64,000 bases of DNA from Kitasatospora sp. NBC_00458 (GTDB lineage Bacteria; Actinomycetota; Actinomycetes; Streptomycetales; Streptomycetaceae): NCBI RefSeq assembly GCF_036013975.1, contig NZ_CP107904.1, forward strand, positions 3,907,001 through 3,971,000, given 5' to 3'. How positions within the stretch are numbered: position 1 is the first letter of the stretch; every line of letters begins with the position of its first letter. Of this stretch, positions 44,009-53,076 are shown piece after piece. The notes below the pieces were generated by a model. That model was not told where the DNA came from, searched no databases, and worked only from the letters and a program-made list of their open reading frames with translations. Both the position numbers and the translations under genes were made by a program.

Positions 44009-45238
44009 ATGCCAGCGATCGTAGAACCGGACGGCGACACTCCGTATCCCCATCCCGCCCCCGGCCTCCCCGGCAGCGCCCGCTACGACTTCCACGAGCG
44101 CACGGTCTCCCGCCACCTGGTGCACCGCTCCTCGGTCGCCGAGGTCCTGATCACCGGCTGGCAGGCCACCGGCCCGTACGACTTCCTGCTCGGCGCCCAG
44201 TGGCCCCGGCTGCACGGCTTCTACCGGCTCCCCGGCGACCGCCACCACGACCCCGTCCTGATGGCCGAGACGATCCGCCAGGCCGCCCTGCTGGTCGGCC
44301 ACGTCGGCTTCGGCGTCCCGCACGACCACCACTACGCGCTCGACGAACTCAGCTACGCGCTCGGCCCGGCGGGACTCGACGGCCTCGCGGTCACCGCCGC
44401 CCCCGCCTCGCTGATGCTGCGGGTCGGCTGCCAGGACGTCCGGATGCGGCACGGCCGGCTGGGCGCCCTGCGGGTGCACGTCGAGATCGAACGGGACGGC
44501 CGTCCGGTCGGCCGCGGCTCCGGCGAGCTGCGGGTGCTCTCCCCCGCCTCGTACGCCCGGCTGCGCGGCCCCGGCCGCCCGGCCTCCCCGCCCAGGCCCC
44601 CGGAGTCCTCCACCGCGCCCGAACTGGTCGGCCGCCAGCAGGCCGCCGACGTCGTGCTCGGCCCCTCGCTGCTGCCCGGCAGCTGGCTGCTGCGCGCGGA
44701 CGCCGACCACCCGGTGCTGTTCGACCGGATGGACCCGACCCCCGACCACGTCCCCGGCATGCTCGTCCTGGAGGCCGCCCGCCAGGCCGCCCAACGGCTC
44801 TGCCACCCCGCGCGGGTGGTGCCGGTCGAGCTGGTCACGTCGTTCCACGACCACATCGCGCTGGACCGACCCTGCCTGGTCCGCGCCGTCCGCGAGCCCG
44901 TCCCGGAACCAGGGCACCGGGCCGCGGACGGGGCCGGGCCCGGAGCAGGGACCGGAGCCGGGCCGAGGTCCGCCCTGGGGGCCGCGCAGGAGACCGCACA
45001 GGGGGCCGGAGGCGAGAGCGGATCCGGGGGCCGGGCCACGGCCCCGAACGGCGAACGGCGGGTCCCCGTCCGGGTCCTGCTGGTGCAGGACGGCCGGACG
45101 GTGGCCGAGTGCCGGCTGCTCACCGGGCGGGCCGACGGCGGCCCGCCCGCCGTCGGTGCGGCCCCGGACAGCCGCGACGCCGTCGACGCGCGCCCCGGGG
45201 GCGCCGACCGCGGCCGGGGCCTGCCCCTCGCCAGCTGA
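44009..45238 (+). CDS. AfsA-family gamma-butyrolactone biosynthesis protein
   Basis: 409 aa. The AfsA family joins a beta-ketoacyl chain to dihydroxyacetone phosphate, the first committed step of A-factor-type signals. Two AfsA hotdog domains are visible: residues ~30-160 (HLVHRSSVAEVLITGWQATGPYDFLLGAQWPR, HDPVLMAETIRQAALLVGHVGFGVP) and ~210-300 (HPVLFDRMDPTPDHVPGMLVLEAARQAAQ). A Gly/Ala-rich insertion (~310-360) and tail make it longer than AfsA (~300 aa). ATG 44009. The reductase usually needed to finish the butyrolactone is not in the locus. Confidence 0.92.
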   Translation: MPAIVEPDGDTPYPHPAPGLPGSARYDFHERTVSRHLVHRSSVAEVLITGWQATGPYDFLLGAQWPRLHGFYRLPGDRHHDPVLMAETIRQAALLVGHVGFGVPHDHHYALDELSYALGPAGLDGLAVTAAPASLMLRVGCQDVRMRHGRLGALRVHVEIERDGRPVGRGSGELRVLSPASYARLRGPGRPASPPRPPESSTAPELVGRQQAADVVLGPSLLPGSWLLRADADHPVLFDRMDPTPDHVPGMLVLEAARQAAQRLCHPARVVPVELVTSFHDHIALDRPCLVRAVREPVPEPGHRAADGAGPGAGTGAGPRSALGAAQETAQGAGGESGSGGRATAPNGERRVPVRVLLVQDGRTVAECRLLTGRADGGPPAVGAAPDSRDAVDARPGGADRGRGLPLAS

Positions 45239-45262
45239 TCCGGCGCCCGCACCGGCGCCGGA
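45239..45262 (+). terminator. Hairpin immediately after the afsA-type gene
   Basis: TCCGGCGCC (45239-45247) pairs with GGCGCCGGA (45254-45262), 9 bp with a 6-nt loop, starting at the stop codon. Confidence 0.65.
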
Positions 45263-45341
45263 CCCGGGGCTCCCCCGCGCCCCGGACTCCCCCCGTACCG
45301 AGGCTCCCCCGCGCCTCGGGCCCCCCTCTACCGTCCTGGGG

Positions 45342-45746
45342 TCAGGCCGCGACCAGGGCGGACGGACGGCCCGCGTGCATCACGCTGAGGTTGGCCGCCA
45401 GCCGGACCGGGTCCTGGGCCAGCCAGAGCCGCAGCGCGGCGCCCAGCATGGCGCTGGCCGAACCGATCCGCACCTCCGTCACCTGGGCGATCCGGGCCGC
45501 GCCCGGCACCAGCAGGTCGGCCAGCGGCGTCGGCAGCCAGACGGTCAGTGCGCACGGCGCGGGCGCCGCGAGGGCGCCGAGCAGCCGGTAGGCGTCGGCC
45601 GGCGAGCTGAGCGTGGGGATGACGTCCAGCAGGCCGTCGGCCACCACCTCGGACACGTCGCTCCGGTGCCCCTGGGCGAGCCGACGGAGCAGCGTGCGCT
45701 CGGCGGCGGTGATTCGGACGGTCAGCATGACCTCGTCGCACTCCAT
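45342..45746 (-). CDS. Hypothetical protein next to the GBL locus
   Basis: 134 aa, soluble, Ala/Leu-rich. I do not recognise the family. The N-terminus (MLTVRITAAERTLLRRLAQGHRSDVSEVVADGLLDV) has the strand-helix-helix look of a ribbon-helix-helix DNA-binding domain, which is only a suggestion. The C-terminal half is hydrophobic but not a clear membrane segment. ATG 45746 with AGGAGG about 10 nt upstream; ATG 45728 is also possible. Convergent with the afsA-type gene. High GC3 and a good ribosome site support a real gene. Confidence 0.65.
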   Translation of the reverse strand: MECDEVMLTVRITAAERTLLRRLAQGHRSDVSEVVADGLLDVIPTLSSPADAYRLLGALAAPAPCALTVWLPTPLADLLVPGAARIAQVTEVRIGSASAMLGAALRLWLAQDPVRLAANLSVMHAGRPSALVAA

Positions 45747-45774
45747 TGCGCGATTTCCTCCTCGGTTCCTCCCC

Positions 45775-45798
45775 GTGCCGGACCGGGTGGGCCGGCAC
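45775..45798. terminator. GTGCCGG/CCGGCAC hairpin
   Basis: Seven-bp perfect arms with a 10-nt loop, between the hypothetical gene start and the ccsB end. Plausible terminator of the cytochrome c operon. Confidence 0.45.
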
Positions 45799-45870
45799 GA
45801 ACTACCCCTGTCGCACCTCGGCCCGGCTTCCTGGAACGGAGCGCCGGGCCGGTGGTTGGTGCAGCCCCGG

Positions 45871-47004
45871 TCAGAGCCCCGCGTACGAGTGCTTGCCGGT
45901 GACGAAGATGTTCACGCCGTAGTAGTTGAACAGCCAGCAGGCGAAGGCGGCGAGCGCCAGGTACGCGGCCTTGCGGCCCTTCCAGCCGGCGGTGGCGCGG
46001 GCGTGCAGGTAGCACGCGTAGGCGACCCAGGTGATGAACGACCAGGTCTCCTTCGGGTCCCACTCCCAGTACTTGCCCCACGCGGCCTCGGCCCAGATCG
46101 CGCCCGCGATGATGGTGAAGGTCCAGAGCGGGAAGACCAGGGCGTTGATCCGGTAGGACAGCTTGTCCAGGGTCGACGCGGCGGGCAGCCGGCGCCAGAT
46201 CGACGGCGAGGTGCCGAGCGGGCCCTTGGTCAGGCCGGCCGCCATCCGCTTGTCGAAGGAGTCCTTGCCCACGTACAGCAGGGTCGCGATGAATCCCGCG
46301 TAGAAGGCGCCGCCGCAGATGATCGCGGTGGAGACGTGGATCGCCAGCCAGTACGAGTGGAGCGCCGGGACGAGCTGCTCGGACTCGGTGTACAGCACCT
46401 CGGTGGCGATGCCGAGCGTCAGCACGACGGCCAGGGTGACCGGCAGGCCGAGCCAGCGGACCGGCTTCTTCGCGACCAGCAGGCCGACGAAGGCCGCCGT
46501 CATGGCGAGCGCGAAGGCGCAGGAGAACTCGTACATGTTGCCCCACGGCCAGCGGGACACCGAGAGGCCGCGGGTGAGGACGCCGCCCGTGTGCAGCAGC
46601 AGGCCGAGGACGGTGAGCGAGACCGCGATCCGGCCGGCCAGGTCGGCCTTCTCGCTGGTGCCGGCCGCGCCCGGGCCGTCGACCTCGTCGTCGCCGCGGC
46701 CGCTGGTCACCACCGTCGCGCCCTCGCCGGCCAGGGCGGTGCGGGTGAGCGTGGTGGTGCCGCCGCGCGCGGAGGCCACGGTGACGGTCACCTTCTTGGT
46801 GCCCTTGGCCTTGGCGTCGGCGTCGGCGACGGTCTCCGCCAGGCCCGCCTGCTCGATGGAGCGGACGGCGACGGCCCCCTTCGCGCCGAACGTCCACTCG
46901 AACATGTAGGCGAACATGGCGATCAGGTAGACGGCCATGGCCGAATAGATCAGCTTGTTGGACAGGTCGGCCAGCTGTGGGTCGACCGACGAGGCGAGGT
47001 GCAC
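45871..47004 (-). CDS. ccsB: Cytochrome c biogenesis protein CcsB/ResC
   Basis: Membrane haem-handling component of the System II cytochrome c synthase, 377 aa. The haem-binding WWD motif is present near the C-terminus: WGKYWEWDPKETWSFITW. Conserved histidines sit at LHSYWLAIHVSTA and LLLHTGGVL. A soluble Thr/Asp-rich insert (~residues 40-125) separates the first helix from the rest. GTG 47004, 3 nt after the resB stop. Last gene of resA-ccdA-resB-ccsB. Confidence 0.94.
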   Translation of the reverse strand: MHLASSVDPQLADLSNKLIYSAMAVYLIAMFAYMFEWTFGAKGAVAVRSIEQAGLAETVADADAKAKGTKKVTVTVASARGGTTTLTRTALAGEGATVVTSGRGDDEVDGPGAAGTSEKADLAGRIAVSLTVLGLLLHTGGVLTRGLSVSRWPWGNMYEFSCAFALAMTAAFVGLLVAKKPVRWLGLPVTLAVVLTLGIATEVLYTESEQLVPALHSYWLAIHVSTAIICGGAFYAGFIATLLYVGKDSFDKRMAAGLTKGPLGTSPSIWRRLPAASTLDKLSYRINALVFPLWTFTIIAGAIWAEAAWGKYWEWDPKETWSFITWVAYACYLHARATAGWKGRKAAYLALAAFACWLFNYYGVNIFVTGKHSYAGL

Positions 47005-47007
47005 CGT

Positions 47008-48858
47008 CTACTCCTTGGAGTTCTGGTCGGCAGGGACTGCGGGGTCGGAAGGTGCGGATGGTGCGGAGGCTCCGTCGGTGTCGCCACCGGCCTCGCCGGT
47101 CTCGGCGGCCTCGCCGGTCTCGTCGGCTTCGGCGGCCTCGTCGGTCTTGCCCGCCTCAGCGGCCTCAGCGGCCTCAGCGGCCTCGGTGGCCTCGCCGGTC
47201 TCGTCGTCGAGCGCCGGAGCGTCGTCCTGGAGGTCGACCGCCAGCTCGGCCAGCTCCTCGGCGATCCTCGCCGACTCGCTGCGGCCCAGCCCGGCCAGCT
47301 CGACCAGCGTGCCGCCGCCCGGCAGGGCCACCGCCCGCACCCAGATCCGGCGCCGCTGCACGAACAGCGAGCCGATCAGGCCGAGGATCGCCAGCACGCC
47401 GCCGGCCAGGGCGATCCCGTTGCCCGGACGGTGCGAGACGTTGAAGCTGGCCCACTGCTTGTAGCCCTCGAAGGTGACGCTGCCGTAGCCGTCCGGGAGC
47501 GTCCAGCCCTGGCCCGGCTTCAGCCGGACCTTGGCGGGCTCGCCGTCCTGCTGGAGCTGGGTCAGCTTCTTCGTGTTGAGCTGGTAGATGTTCTGCGGCA
47601 GGCCGGAGTCGGTGCCGAGGTCGCCCGCGTAGGCGTTGAGCACCAGCACCGGGTCCGCGGCGCCCGGGAACAGCGAGCGCGGGCCGGCGCTCGGGTCGAA
47701 GGCCACCGGGGCGGTCGGCAGGAAGAAGCCGGAGAAGCCCATCTGGGTCTTCGCGCCGTCCTTCTCCCCGTAGTCGGAGACCTTGACGACGCCGGTGGAC
47801 GTCAGGTTGCCGTCCTGCGGCAGGAACGGGGTCGCGCCGGTGTAGACGACGTCGCCCGCGGCGTTCCGCACGGTGATCACCGGGGCGTAGCCGTGCCCGA
47901 TCAGGTAGAACTTGCTGCCGCCGACCTCCAGCGGGTGGTTGACCTCGATCGTGCCCCGCTTGAGCTTCCCGGCGTCGCTGCCCGCGTAGTACTCGACGTG
48001 CGCGGTGAACTCCCGGGCGCTGCCGATCTGGTCGCCCTTGCTCTGGAACTTCGAGGTGAAGTCGTTCATCTTCACGTAGAACGGGTCGAGGTCGTCGGTG
48101 CCGTAGAACCGGGTGCCCGTGAAGTCGTCCAGCTGCGTGATGGTGTTGGAGTAGCCCTCGCCCTCGACCAGCAGCTTGCCGCCGGTGCCGCTGGCCAGGC
48201 TCGCCCAGGCGAAGCCGCCCAGCAGCGCGAACAGCGACAGGTGGAAGACCAGGTTGCCGACCTCGCGCAGGTAGCCCTTCTCGGCCGCCACCGCGCCGCC
48301 GCCGAGGTGCGCGCGGAACCGGCGGGCGCGCAGCAGCCGGTGCGCGGCGGCGTTGACCGCCGCGGCGTCCGCGTCCGTCCGCCAGGCCGCGTACACCGGC
48401 ATCCGGGTCAGGTTGCGCGGCGCGGCCGGCGGCTGCGCCCGCAGCACGCCGACGAACTGCCAGGTGCGCGGGACGATGCAGCCGGCCAGCGAGACGAACA
48501 GCAGGATGTAGATCGCCGAGAACCAGACCGAGCTGTAGACGTCGAACAGCTGGAGCTTCTCGTAGATCGGGGAGGCCGTGGTGTGCTGCGCCTTCCAGGT
48601 CTCGACCTTGAACTGGTTCTGGCCGTTCTGCGGGATCAGCGAGCCCGGGATGGCCGCCAGCGACAGCAGGAAGAGCAGGATCAGCGCGACCCGCATCGAG
48701 GTCAGCTGCCGCCACATCCAGCGCAGCCAGCCGACCACGCCGATGCCGGTGGGGCCGTCCGACTCGACCGGGGCGGTGGTCATCCGCTCGGCGGCGTCCT
48801 CGGCCGCGGCCTCCGTCGCGGCCGGGGGCAGCTCGCTGTCGGTCGTGGTCTTGCTCAC
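47008..48858 (-). CDS. resB: Cytochrome c biogenesis protein ResB
   Basis: Partner of CcsB in the haem ligation complex, 616 aa. Helices at ~50-70 (MRVALILLFLLSLAAIPGSLIPQ), ~110-130, ~210-230 and ~490-510 frame a large extracytoplasmic domain. The signature GSLIPQNGQNQFKVETWKAQHT is present. The last ~80 residues are an acidic Glu/Ala/Thr-rich tail (for example EATEAAEAAEAAEAGKTDEA). GTG 48858. Just downstream of ccdA (3-nt gap) and upstream of ccsB. Confidence 0.94.
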   Translation of the reverse strand: MSKTTTDSELPPAATEAAAEDAAERMTTAPVESDGPTGIGVVGWLRWMWRQLTSMRVALILLFLLSLAAIPGSLIPQNGQNQFKVETWKAQHTTASPIYEKLQLFDVYSSVWFSAIYILLFVSLAGCIVPRTWQFVGVLRAQPPAAPRNLTRMPVYAAWRTDADAAAVNAAAHRLLRARRFRAHLGGGAVAAEKGYLREVGNLVFHLSLFALLGGFAWASLASGTGGKLLVEGEGYSNTITQLDDFTGTRFYGTDDLDPFYVKMNDFTSKFQSKGDQIGSAREFTAHVEYYAGSDAGKLKRGTIEVNHPLEVGGSKFYLIGHGYAPVITVRNAAGDVVYTGATPFLPQDGNLTSTGVVKVSDYGEKDGAKTQMGFSGFFLPTAPVAFDPSAGPRSLFPGAADPVLVLNAYAGDLGTDSGLPQNIYQLNTKKLTQLQQDGEPAKVRLKPGQGWTLPDGYGSVTFEGYKQWASFNVSHRPGNGIALAGGVLAILGLIGSLFVQRRRIWVRAVALPGGGTLVELAGLGRSESARIAEELAELAVDLQDDAPALDDETGEATEAAEAAEAAEAGKTDEAAEADETGEAAETGEAGGDTDGASAPSAPSDPAVPADQNSKE

Positions 48859-48861
48859 GGA

Positions 48862-49635
48862 TCAGATTCCGATCTGGAAGTCGGCGAACTGGTTCTGCAG
48901 GTCACTCACCATCGAGTCCCAGACCCCGGTGACCAGCAGCAGACCGACCACGACGAGCATGCCGCCGCCGATCCGCATGACGAGCGGGTAGTGCCGCTTG
49001 ATCCAGCCGAAGGCGCCCAGCGCCCGGCGGAAGGCCACCGCGGCCACGATGAACGGTACGCCCAGGCCCATGCAGTAGAAGAACATCAGCAGGGCGCCGC
49101 GCTGGGCGTCGGCCTGGTTGAGCGCCAGGTTGGAGACGGCGGCCAGGGTCGGCCCCATGCAGGGCGTCCAGCCCACTCCGAACACCACGCCCAGCATCGG
49201 CGCGCCGATCAGCCCTATCACCGGGCGGCGGTGGGAGCGGACCTCGCGCATGCTCAGGCCGGGCACGAGCCCCATGAAGGCCAGCCCCATGACGATCGTC
49301 ACCGCCCCGAGCACCTTGCTGATGACCGCCTGGTGCTCCTTCAGGGTGTCGCCGAACTGGCCGAACAGCGCCCCGCCCGAGACGAAGACGGCGGTGAAGC
49401 CCAGGATGAACAGCGCCGCGCCCGCGAGCATCCGGCCGCGCCGGGCCCCGCGTGCGTCGGCGAGGTCGGCGGCGGAGAAGCCGGTCACGTAGGAGAGGTA
49501 GCCGGGGACGAGCGGCAGCACGCAGGGCGAGAAGAACGACACCAGGCCCGCCGCCAGCGCGATCGGCGCCGCCACCAGCAGCGCCCCGCTCTGGATGGTC
49601 CCGATGTTGTCCGCCAGCTGCACCGCCGTGCTCAC
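48862..49635 (-). CDS. ccdA: Thiol-disulfide transporter CcdA
   Basis: 257 aa membrane protein with six helices that carries reducing power across the membrane for cytochrome c maturation. The two redox cysteines are in SFFSPCVLPLVPGYLSYV and GVGWTPCMGPTLAAV, as in CcdA/DsbD. The GTG at 49635 overlaps the resA stop (GTGA). It feeds electrons to ResA, encoded just upstream. Confidence 0.95.
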   Translation of the reverse strand: MSTAVQLADNIGTIQSGALLVAAPIALAAGLVSFFSPCVLPLVPGYLSYVTGFSAADLADARGARRGRMLAGAALFILGFTAVFVSGGALFGQFGDTLKEHQAVISKVLGAVTIVMGLAFMGLVPGLSMREVRSHRRPVIGLIGAPMLGVVFGVGWTPCMGPTLAAVSNLALNQADAQRGALLMFFYCMGLGVPFIVAAVAFRRALGAFGWIKRHYPLVMRIGGGMLVVVGLLLVTGVWDSMVSDLQNQFADFQIGI

Positions 49636-50249
49636 TGCTTCTGCTCCGCCAGCACCGGCTGCAGCATGGTCTCCAGGGCGTCGTCGGTCTGGCCGCCGAC
49701 GGCGCGGGCGGCGAGCCTGCCGTCCCGGTCGACCACCAGGGTGGTCGGGATGGAGTTGGGGTTGAGGCTGCCCTTGGGGAACTTGAGCAGCTGCTCGCCG
49801 GCCGGGTCGTACAGGCTGGGGAAGGTGACGCCCTTCTCCTGCTCGAACCGGATGGCGTTCTTGACCTCGGTGTCCCGGGTGTTGATCCCGAGGAACTGCA
49901 CGCCCTGGTCCTTGTACTTGTCCCAGATCCGCTGGAGGTCGTCGGCCTCCGAGCGGCACGGGCCGCACCAGGAGCCCCAGACGTTCAGCACGACGACCTT
50001 GCCCCGGTAGTCCGAGAGCTTGGCCGGGGTGCCCTCCAGGGTGTTGCCGCCGATGTCCGGGGCGTCCTGGCGGTGTCCGGCGGCGGCCGTGGAGATGTTG
50101 GTGCCCTTGGCCGTGACGAAGCCGATCTGGCCGTCACCGCCGGCCGACGAGCCGGAGGAGGAGCAGCCGCTGAGGGCCAGCGCGGCCGCGGCGGCGGAGG
50201 CTGCGGCCGCGGCGGCGAGACGGGGACGGGGGCGCGTCATGCCAGACAT
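49632..50249 (-). CDS. resA: ResA-like thioredoxin lipoprotein
   Basis: 205 aa lipoprotein disulfide reductase for apocytochrome c. Lipobox LALSGC puts the lipidated cysteine at residue 29. The thioredoxin domain carries WCGPC at 94-98 and the cis-proline in NSIPTTLVVDRDG. First gene of the cytochrome c maturation operon. ATG 50249 used; ATG 50240 would also leave the signal intact, and neither has an obvious ribosome site. Confidence 0.93.
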   Translation of the reverse strand: MSGMTRPRPRLAAAAAASAAAAALALSGCSSSGSSAGGDGQIGFVTAKGTNISTAAAGHRQDAPDIGGNTLEGTPAKLSDYRGKVVVLNVWGSWCGPCRSEADDLQRIWDKYKDQGVQFLGINTRDTEVKNAIRFEQEKGVTFPSLYDPAGEQLLKFPKGSLNPNSIPTTLVVDRDGRLAARAVGGQTDDALETMLQPVLAEQKQ

Positions 50250-50531
50250 GTGAAAAGTTTCGCATGGAGTCCCGGGCAGGTTCGGGGGGGTCCGGCATTG
50301 TCTGCCGAACCCCCTCTGACCTGCGGTCGGGCCGCGCCGCGCGGCGCGGCCCGGGTGTGACGCAGCTCTTACTTAAACCGTTTTTACGCCGGGTCGGGAA
50401 CCATAGGGGGTGCTCCGGGCGTCCGGGGTTCCCCTCGGTGTACCCGGATCCGCGCGCCTCCGTACGGACGCACCGGACCGCCCCGGTCCGCCCCCGGTTC
50501 CGGCGTCGGCCGGGCCGTGCCCGGGCCGTGC

Positions 50532-51212
50532 TCAGGCGCCGAAGCTCTTGCCCACCGGCTTGCTCCTGCCGCCCTTGCCGACCAGGTGCGCGGGCAGCAG
50601 GTCGCGGGCCGGCTCGCGGTAGCCGACCGACACGATCCGGTCGCCCTCGTAGGTGAAGCTGGTCAGCGAGGCCAGCGAGCACTGCCGGTTGCGCGGGTCG
50701 TGCCAGAGCCGGCGGCGCTCCACGAAGGAGCGGACGATCCAGATCGGCAGCTGGTGGCTGACGCAGACCGCCTCGTGCCCGCGCGCGGCGTCCCGGGCCG
50801 CGGCCAGCGCGCCCATCATCCGCACCGCCTGCTCCAGGTACGGCTCGCCCCAGGAGGGCTTGAACGGGTTGGTCAGGTACTTCCAGTAGCCCGGGTTGCG
50901 CAGCGAACCGTCGCCGACCCCGAAGGTCTTGCCCTCGAAGACGTTCTCCGCCTCGATCAGCCGGCCGTCCTCCGCGACGTCCAGGCCGTGCGACTTGGCG
51001 ATCGGCTCGGCGGTCTCCTGGGCGCGCTCCAGCGGGGACGCCACCACGTGGGTGATGTCCCGGCCGGCCAGGTCCTCGGCCACCCGGTCGGCCATCTGCC
51101 GGCCCAGCTCGGACAGCCGGTAGCCCGGGAGGCGGCCGTACAGCACGCCCTCCGGGTTGTGCACCTCGCCGTGCCGCATCAGGTGGACGACGGTGATCTC
51201 TTCGGCACTCAC
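50532..51212 (-). CDS. Histidine phosphatase-family (phosphoglycerate mutase-like) protein
   Basis: 226 aa. The phospho-histidine motif is LMRHGEVHNPEG (RHGE), with ASPLERAQETAEPI and the second catalytic histidine in VSHQLPIW. Family members include broad phosphatases, and the exact substrate is unknown. GTG 51212 with AGGAG 10 nt upstream. It lies between hemL and resA, a gene order seen in Streptomyces genomes, 57 bp after hemL. Confidence 0.9.
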   Translation of the reverse strand: MSAEEITVVHLMRHGEVHNPEGVLYGRLPGYRLSELGRQMADRVAEDLAGRDITHVVASPLERAQETAEPIAKSHGLDVAEDGRLIEAENVFEGKTFGVGDGSLRNPGYWKYLTNPFKPSWGEPYLEQAVRMMGALAAARDAARGHEAVCVSHQLPIWIVRSFVERRRLWHDPRNRQCSLASLTSFTYEGDRIVSVGYREPARDLLPAHLVGKGGRSKPVGKSFGA

Positions 51213-51269
51213 TTCTCAGTACTCCTGGCAGCTTCGTAGGGTCGTCCGGAGCCCGGGGTCCGTCGGACC

Positions 51270-52610
51270 TCAGGCCGTGGCCGGGGCGGTCGCCCCGGCG
51301 GCCGCCCGGGCGGCGGCAGGAAGGGCGGCGGCGATCCGCTCGATCGCGCGCTCGTCGTGGGAGGCCGAGACGAACCAGGACTCGAAGGCGGACGGCGGCA
51401 GGTAGACGCCCTCGGCGAGCATCGCGTGGAAGAACGCGGTGAAGCGGAACGCCTCCTGGGTCCTCGCCTCGTCGTAGTTCGTGACGGCGTCCCCAGTGAA
51501 GAACACCGAGAACATGTTCCCGGCGGTCTGCAGGCGGTGGGTGACGCCCTCCTTGGTCAGCGCCTCCGACACTAGGCCGGACACCTCGGCGGCGACCCGG
51601 TCGACGGTGGCGTACACCTCGTCGGTGCAGCCCCGCAGCTGGGCGAGGCCGGCCGCGGTGGCGACCGGGTTCCCGGAGAGCGTGCCAGCCTGGTAGACCG
51701 GGCCGGCCGGGGCCAGGTGGGCCATCACGTCGGCGCGGCCGCCGAAGGCCGCCGCCGGGAAGCCGCCGCCCATGACCTTGCCGAAGGTCAGCAGGTCGGG
51801 CGCCCAGCCCTCGTGGGCCGCCTCCAGGCCGTACCAGCCCGCCTTGGAGACGCGGAAGCCGGTCATCACCTCGTCGGAGACGAACAGCGCGCCGTTCTCC
51901 CGGCAGAGCCGGGCCAGGCCGGCGTTGAAGCCGGGCAGCGGCGGGACGACGCCCATGTTGCCGGGCGAGGCCTCGGTGATCACGCAGGCGATCTCGCCGG
52001 GGTGGGCCCGGAAGGCCTGCTCGACGGCGGCGAGGTCGTTGTAGGGCAGCACGATGGTGTCGCCGGCCTGGGCGCCGGTGACGCCCGGGGTGTCCGGCAG
52101 ACCGAAGGTGGCCACGCCGGAACCGGCGGCGGCCAGCAGCGCGTCCACGTGACCGTGGTAGCAGCCGGCGAACTTCACGACCTTGGCGCGGCCGGTGAAG
52201 CCGCGGGCCAGCCGGATCGCCGACATGGTCGCCTCGGTGCCCGAGGAGACCAGGCGGACCTGCTCGACCGGGGCGACCCGCGCGACGATCTCCTCGGCCA
52301 GCTCGACCTCGCCCCGGCCGGGCGTGCCGAAGGAGGTGCCGCGCGTCACCGCCTGCTGGACGGCGTCGATCACGGCGGGGTGCGCGTGGCCGAGGATCAT
52401 CGGGCCCCACGAGCAGACCAGGTCGACGTACTCACGGCCGTCGGCGTCGGTCAGGTAGGGGCCGGTGCCGGACACCATGAAGCGCGGCGTACCGCCGACG
52501 GCGCGGAACGCGCGCACCGGGGAGTTGACGCCGCCGGGGGTGACGACCGAGGCGCGGTCGAAGAGCGACTGGGACTGGGGTGCTTCGTAGGGGTAGCTCA
52601 CGGGAGACAT
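51270..52610 (-). CDS. hemL: Glutamate-1-semialdehyde 2,1-aminomutase
   Basis: Makes 5-aminolevulinate for haem, cobalamin and siroheme by the C5 pathway. 446 aa, normal length. PLP lysine in [14 protein letters not shown]; conserved [13 protein letters not shown] near the N-terminus, [16 protein letters not shown] and [11 protein letters not shown]. Nearness to the cytochrome c maturation genes fits haem supply. ATG 52610; a perfect TGTACGG-N4-CCGTACA palindrome lies 74-91 bp upstream. Confidence 0.96.
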   Translation of the reverse strand: MSPVSYPYEAPQSQSLFDRASVVTPGGVNSPVRAFRAVGGTPRFMVSGTGPYLTDADGREYVDLVCSWGPMILGHAHPAVIDAVQQAVTRGTSFGTPGRGEVELAEEIVARVAPVEQVRLVSSGTEATMSAIRLARGFTGRAKVVKFAGCYHGHVDALLAAAGSGVATFGLPDTPGVTGAQAGDTIVLPYNDLAAVEQAFRAHPGEIACVITEASPGNMGVVPPLPGFNAGLARLCRENGALFVSDEVMTGFRVSKAGWYGLEAAHEGWAPDLLTFGKVMGGGFPAAAFGGRADVMAHLAPAGPVYQAGTLSGNPVATAAGLAQLRGCTDEVYATVDRVAAEVSGLVSEALTKEGVTHRLQTAGNMFSVFFTGDAVTNYDEARTQEAFRFTAFFHAMLAEGVYLPPSAFESWFVSASHDERAIERIAAALPAAARAAAGATAPATA

Positions 52611-53076
52611 GGTCTCAAATCGTGTCCTTCACCTCTGCATGTCGGACCTCATCATCTGGAACGATGATCCGGGCGACAGAGTCTGTACGGTTATCCGTAC
52701 AACGGGTCCCCTGGCTGCTTCGGCTCCCCGGACCAGTCAGACTATGTACCCAGAGTGGATCCGGAGTGCTCCGCACTCGGGATGTACGGACACTCCGGGA
52801 CGATGCAGGGGTGTGGAGAGGACTGCCGCGTACCTGGACTGGGTACGGCGGCGCATGACGGGTAAGGAGCACGTCCGGAGGGACGCCGGGCGTGCGGGGG
52901 TCTGTCGATTCCGGCGAATTCCGGTGAGGATGGTCCGAGTGTCCGAGGCGCAGGACGGCTACGACGAGGCCGCGGGTGGCCCCCGCCGCCCCGCCGAGGC
53001 CGCACGCGGGGGTACGGGAGCGGGAACGGGGCGTGGCGGCCGTGGTGGCGAGAGGCGGGGTGAGGGACGCGTGGGG
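52611..53076. other. Divergent region between hemL and a hypothetical gene
   Basis: About 465 bp. It contains the palindrome at 52684-52701 and an AT-richer patch (52610-52760) that should hold the hemL promoter. A possible N-terminal extension of the following gene (from ATG 52930) is Gly/Arg-rich low-complexity and I consider it non-coding. Confidence 0.55.
52684..52701. promoter_or_regulatory. Perfect TGTACGG-TTAT-CCGTACA palindrome
   Basis: Seven-bp perfect arms around TTAT, about 74 bp upstream of the hemL ATG. Its position suits an operator for hemL or the divergent gene; the regulator is unknown. Confidence 0.55.

Noticed and set aside
45613-50010. 1465-codon plus-strand open frame
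   Set aside because: Antisense to ccsB, resB, ccdA and resA, low-complexity composition (RGQ/EQR-rich), no homology-like motifs.
52906-53076. N-terminal extension of the hypothetical protein starting near 52930
   Set aside because: Gly/Arg-rich and low-complexity; the GTG at 53077 has a better ribosome site and begins the conserved-looking sequence.
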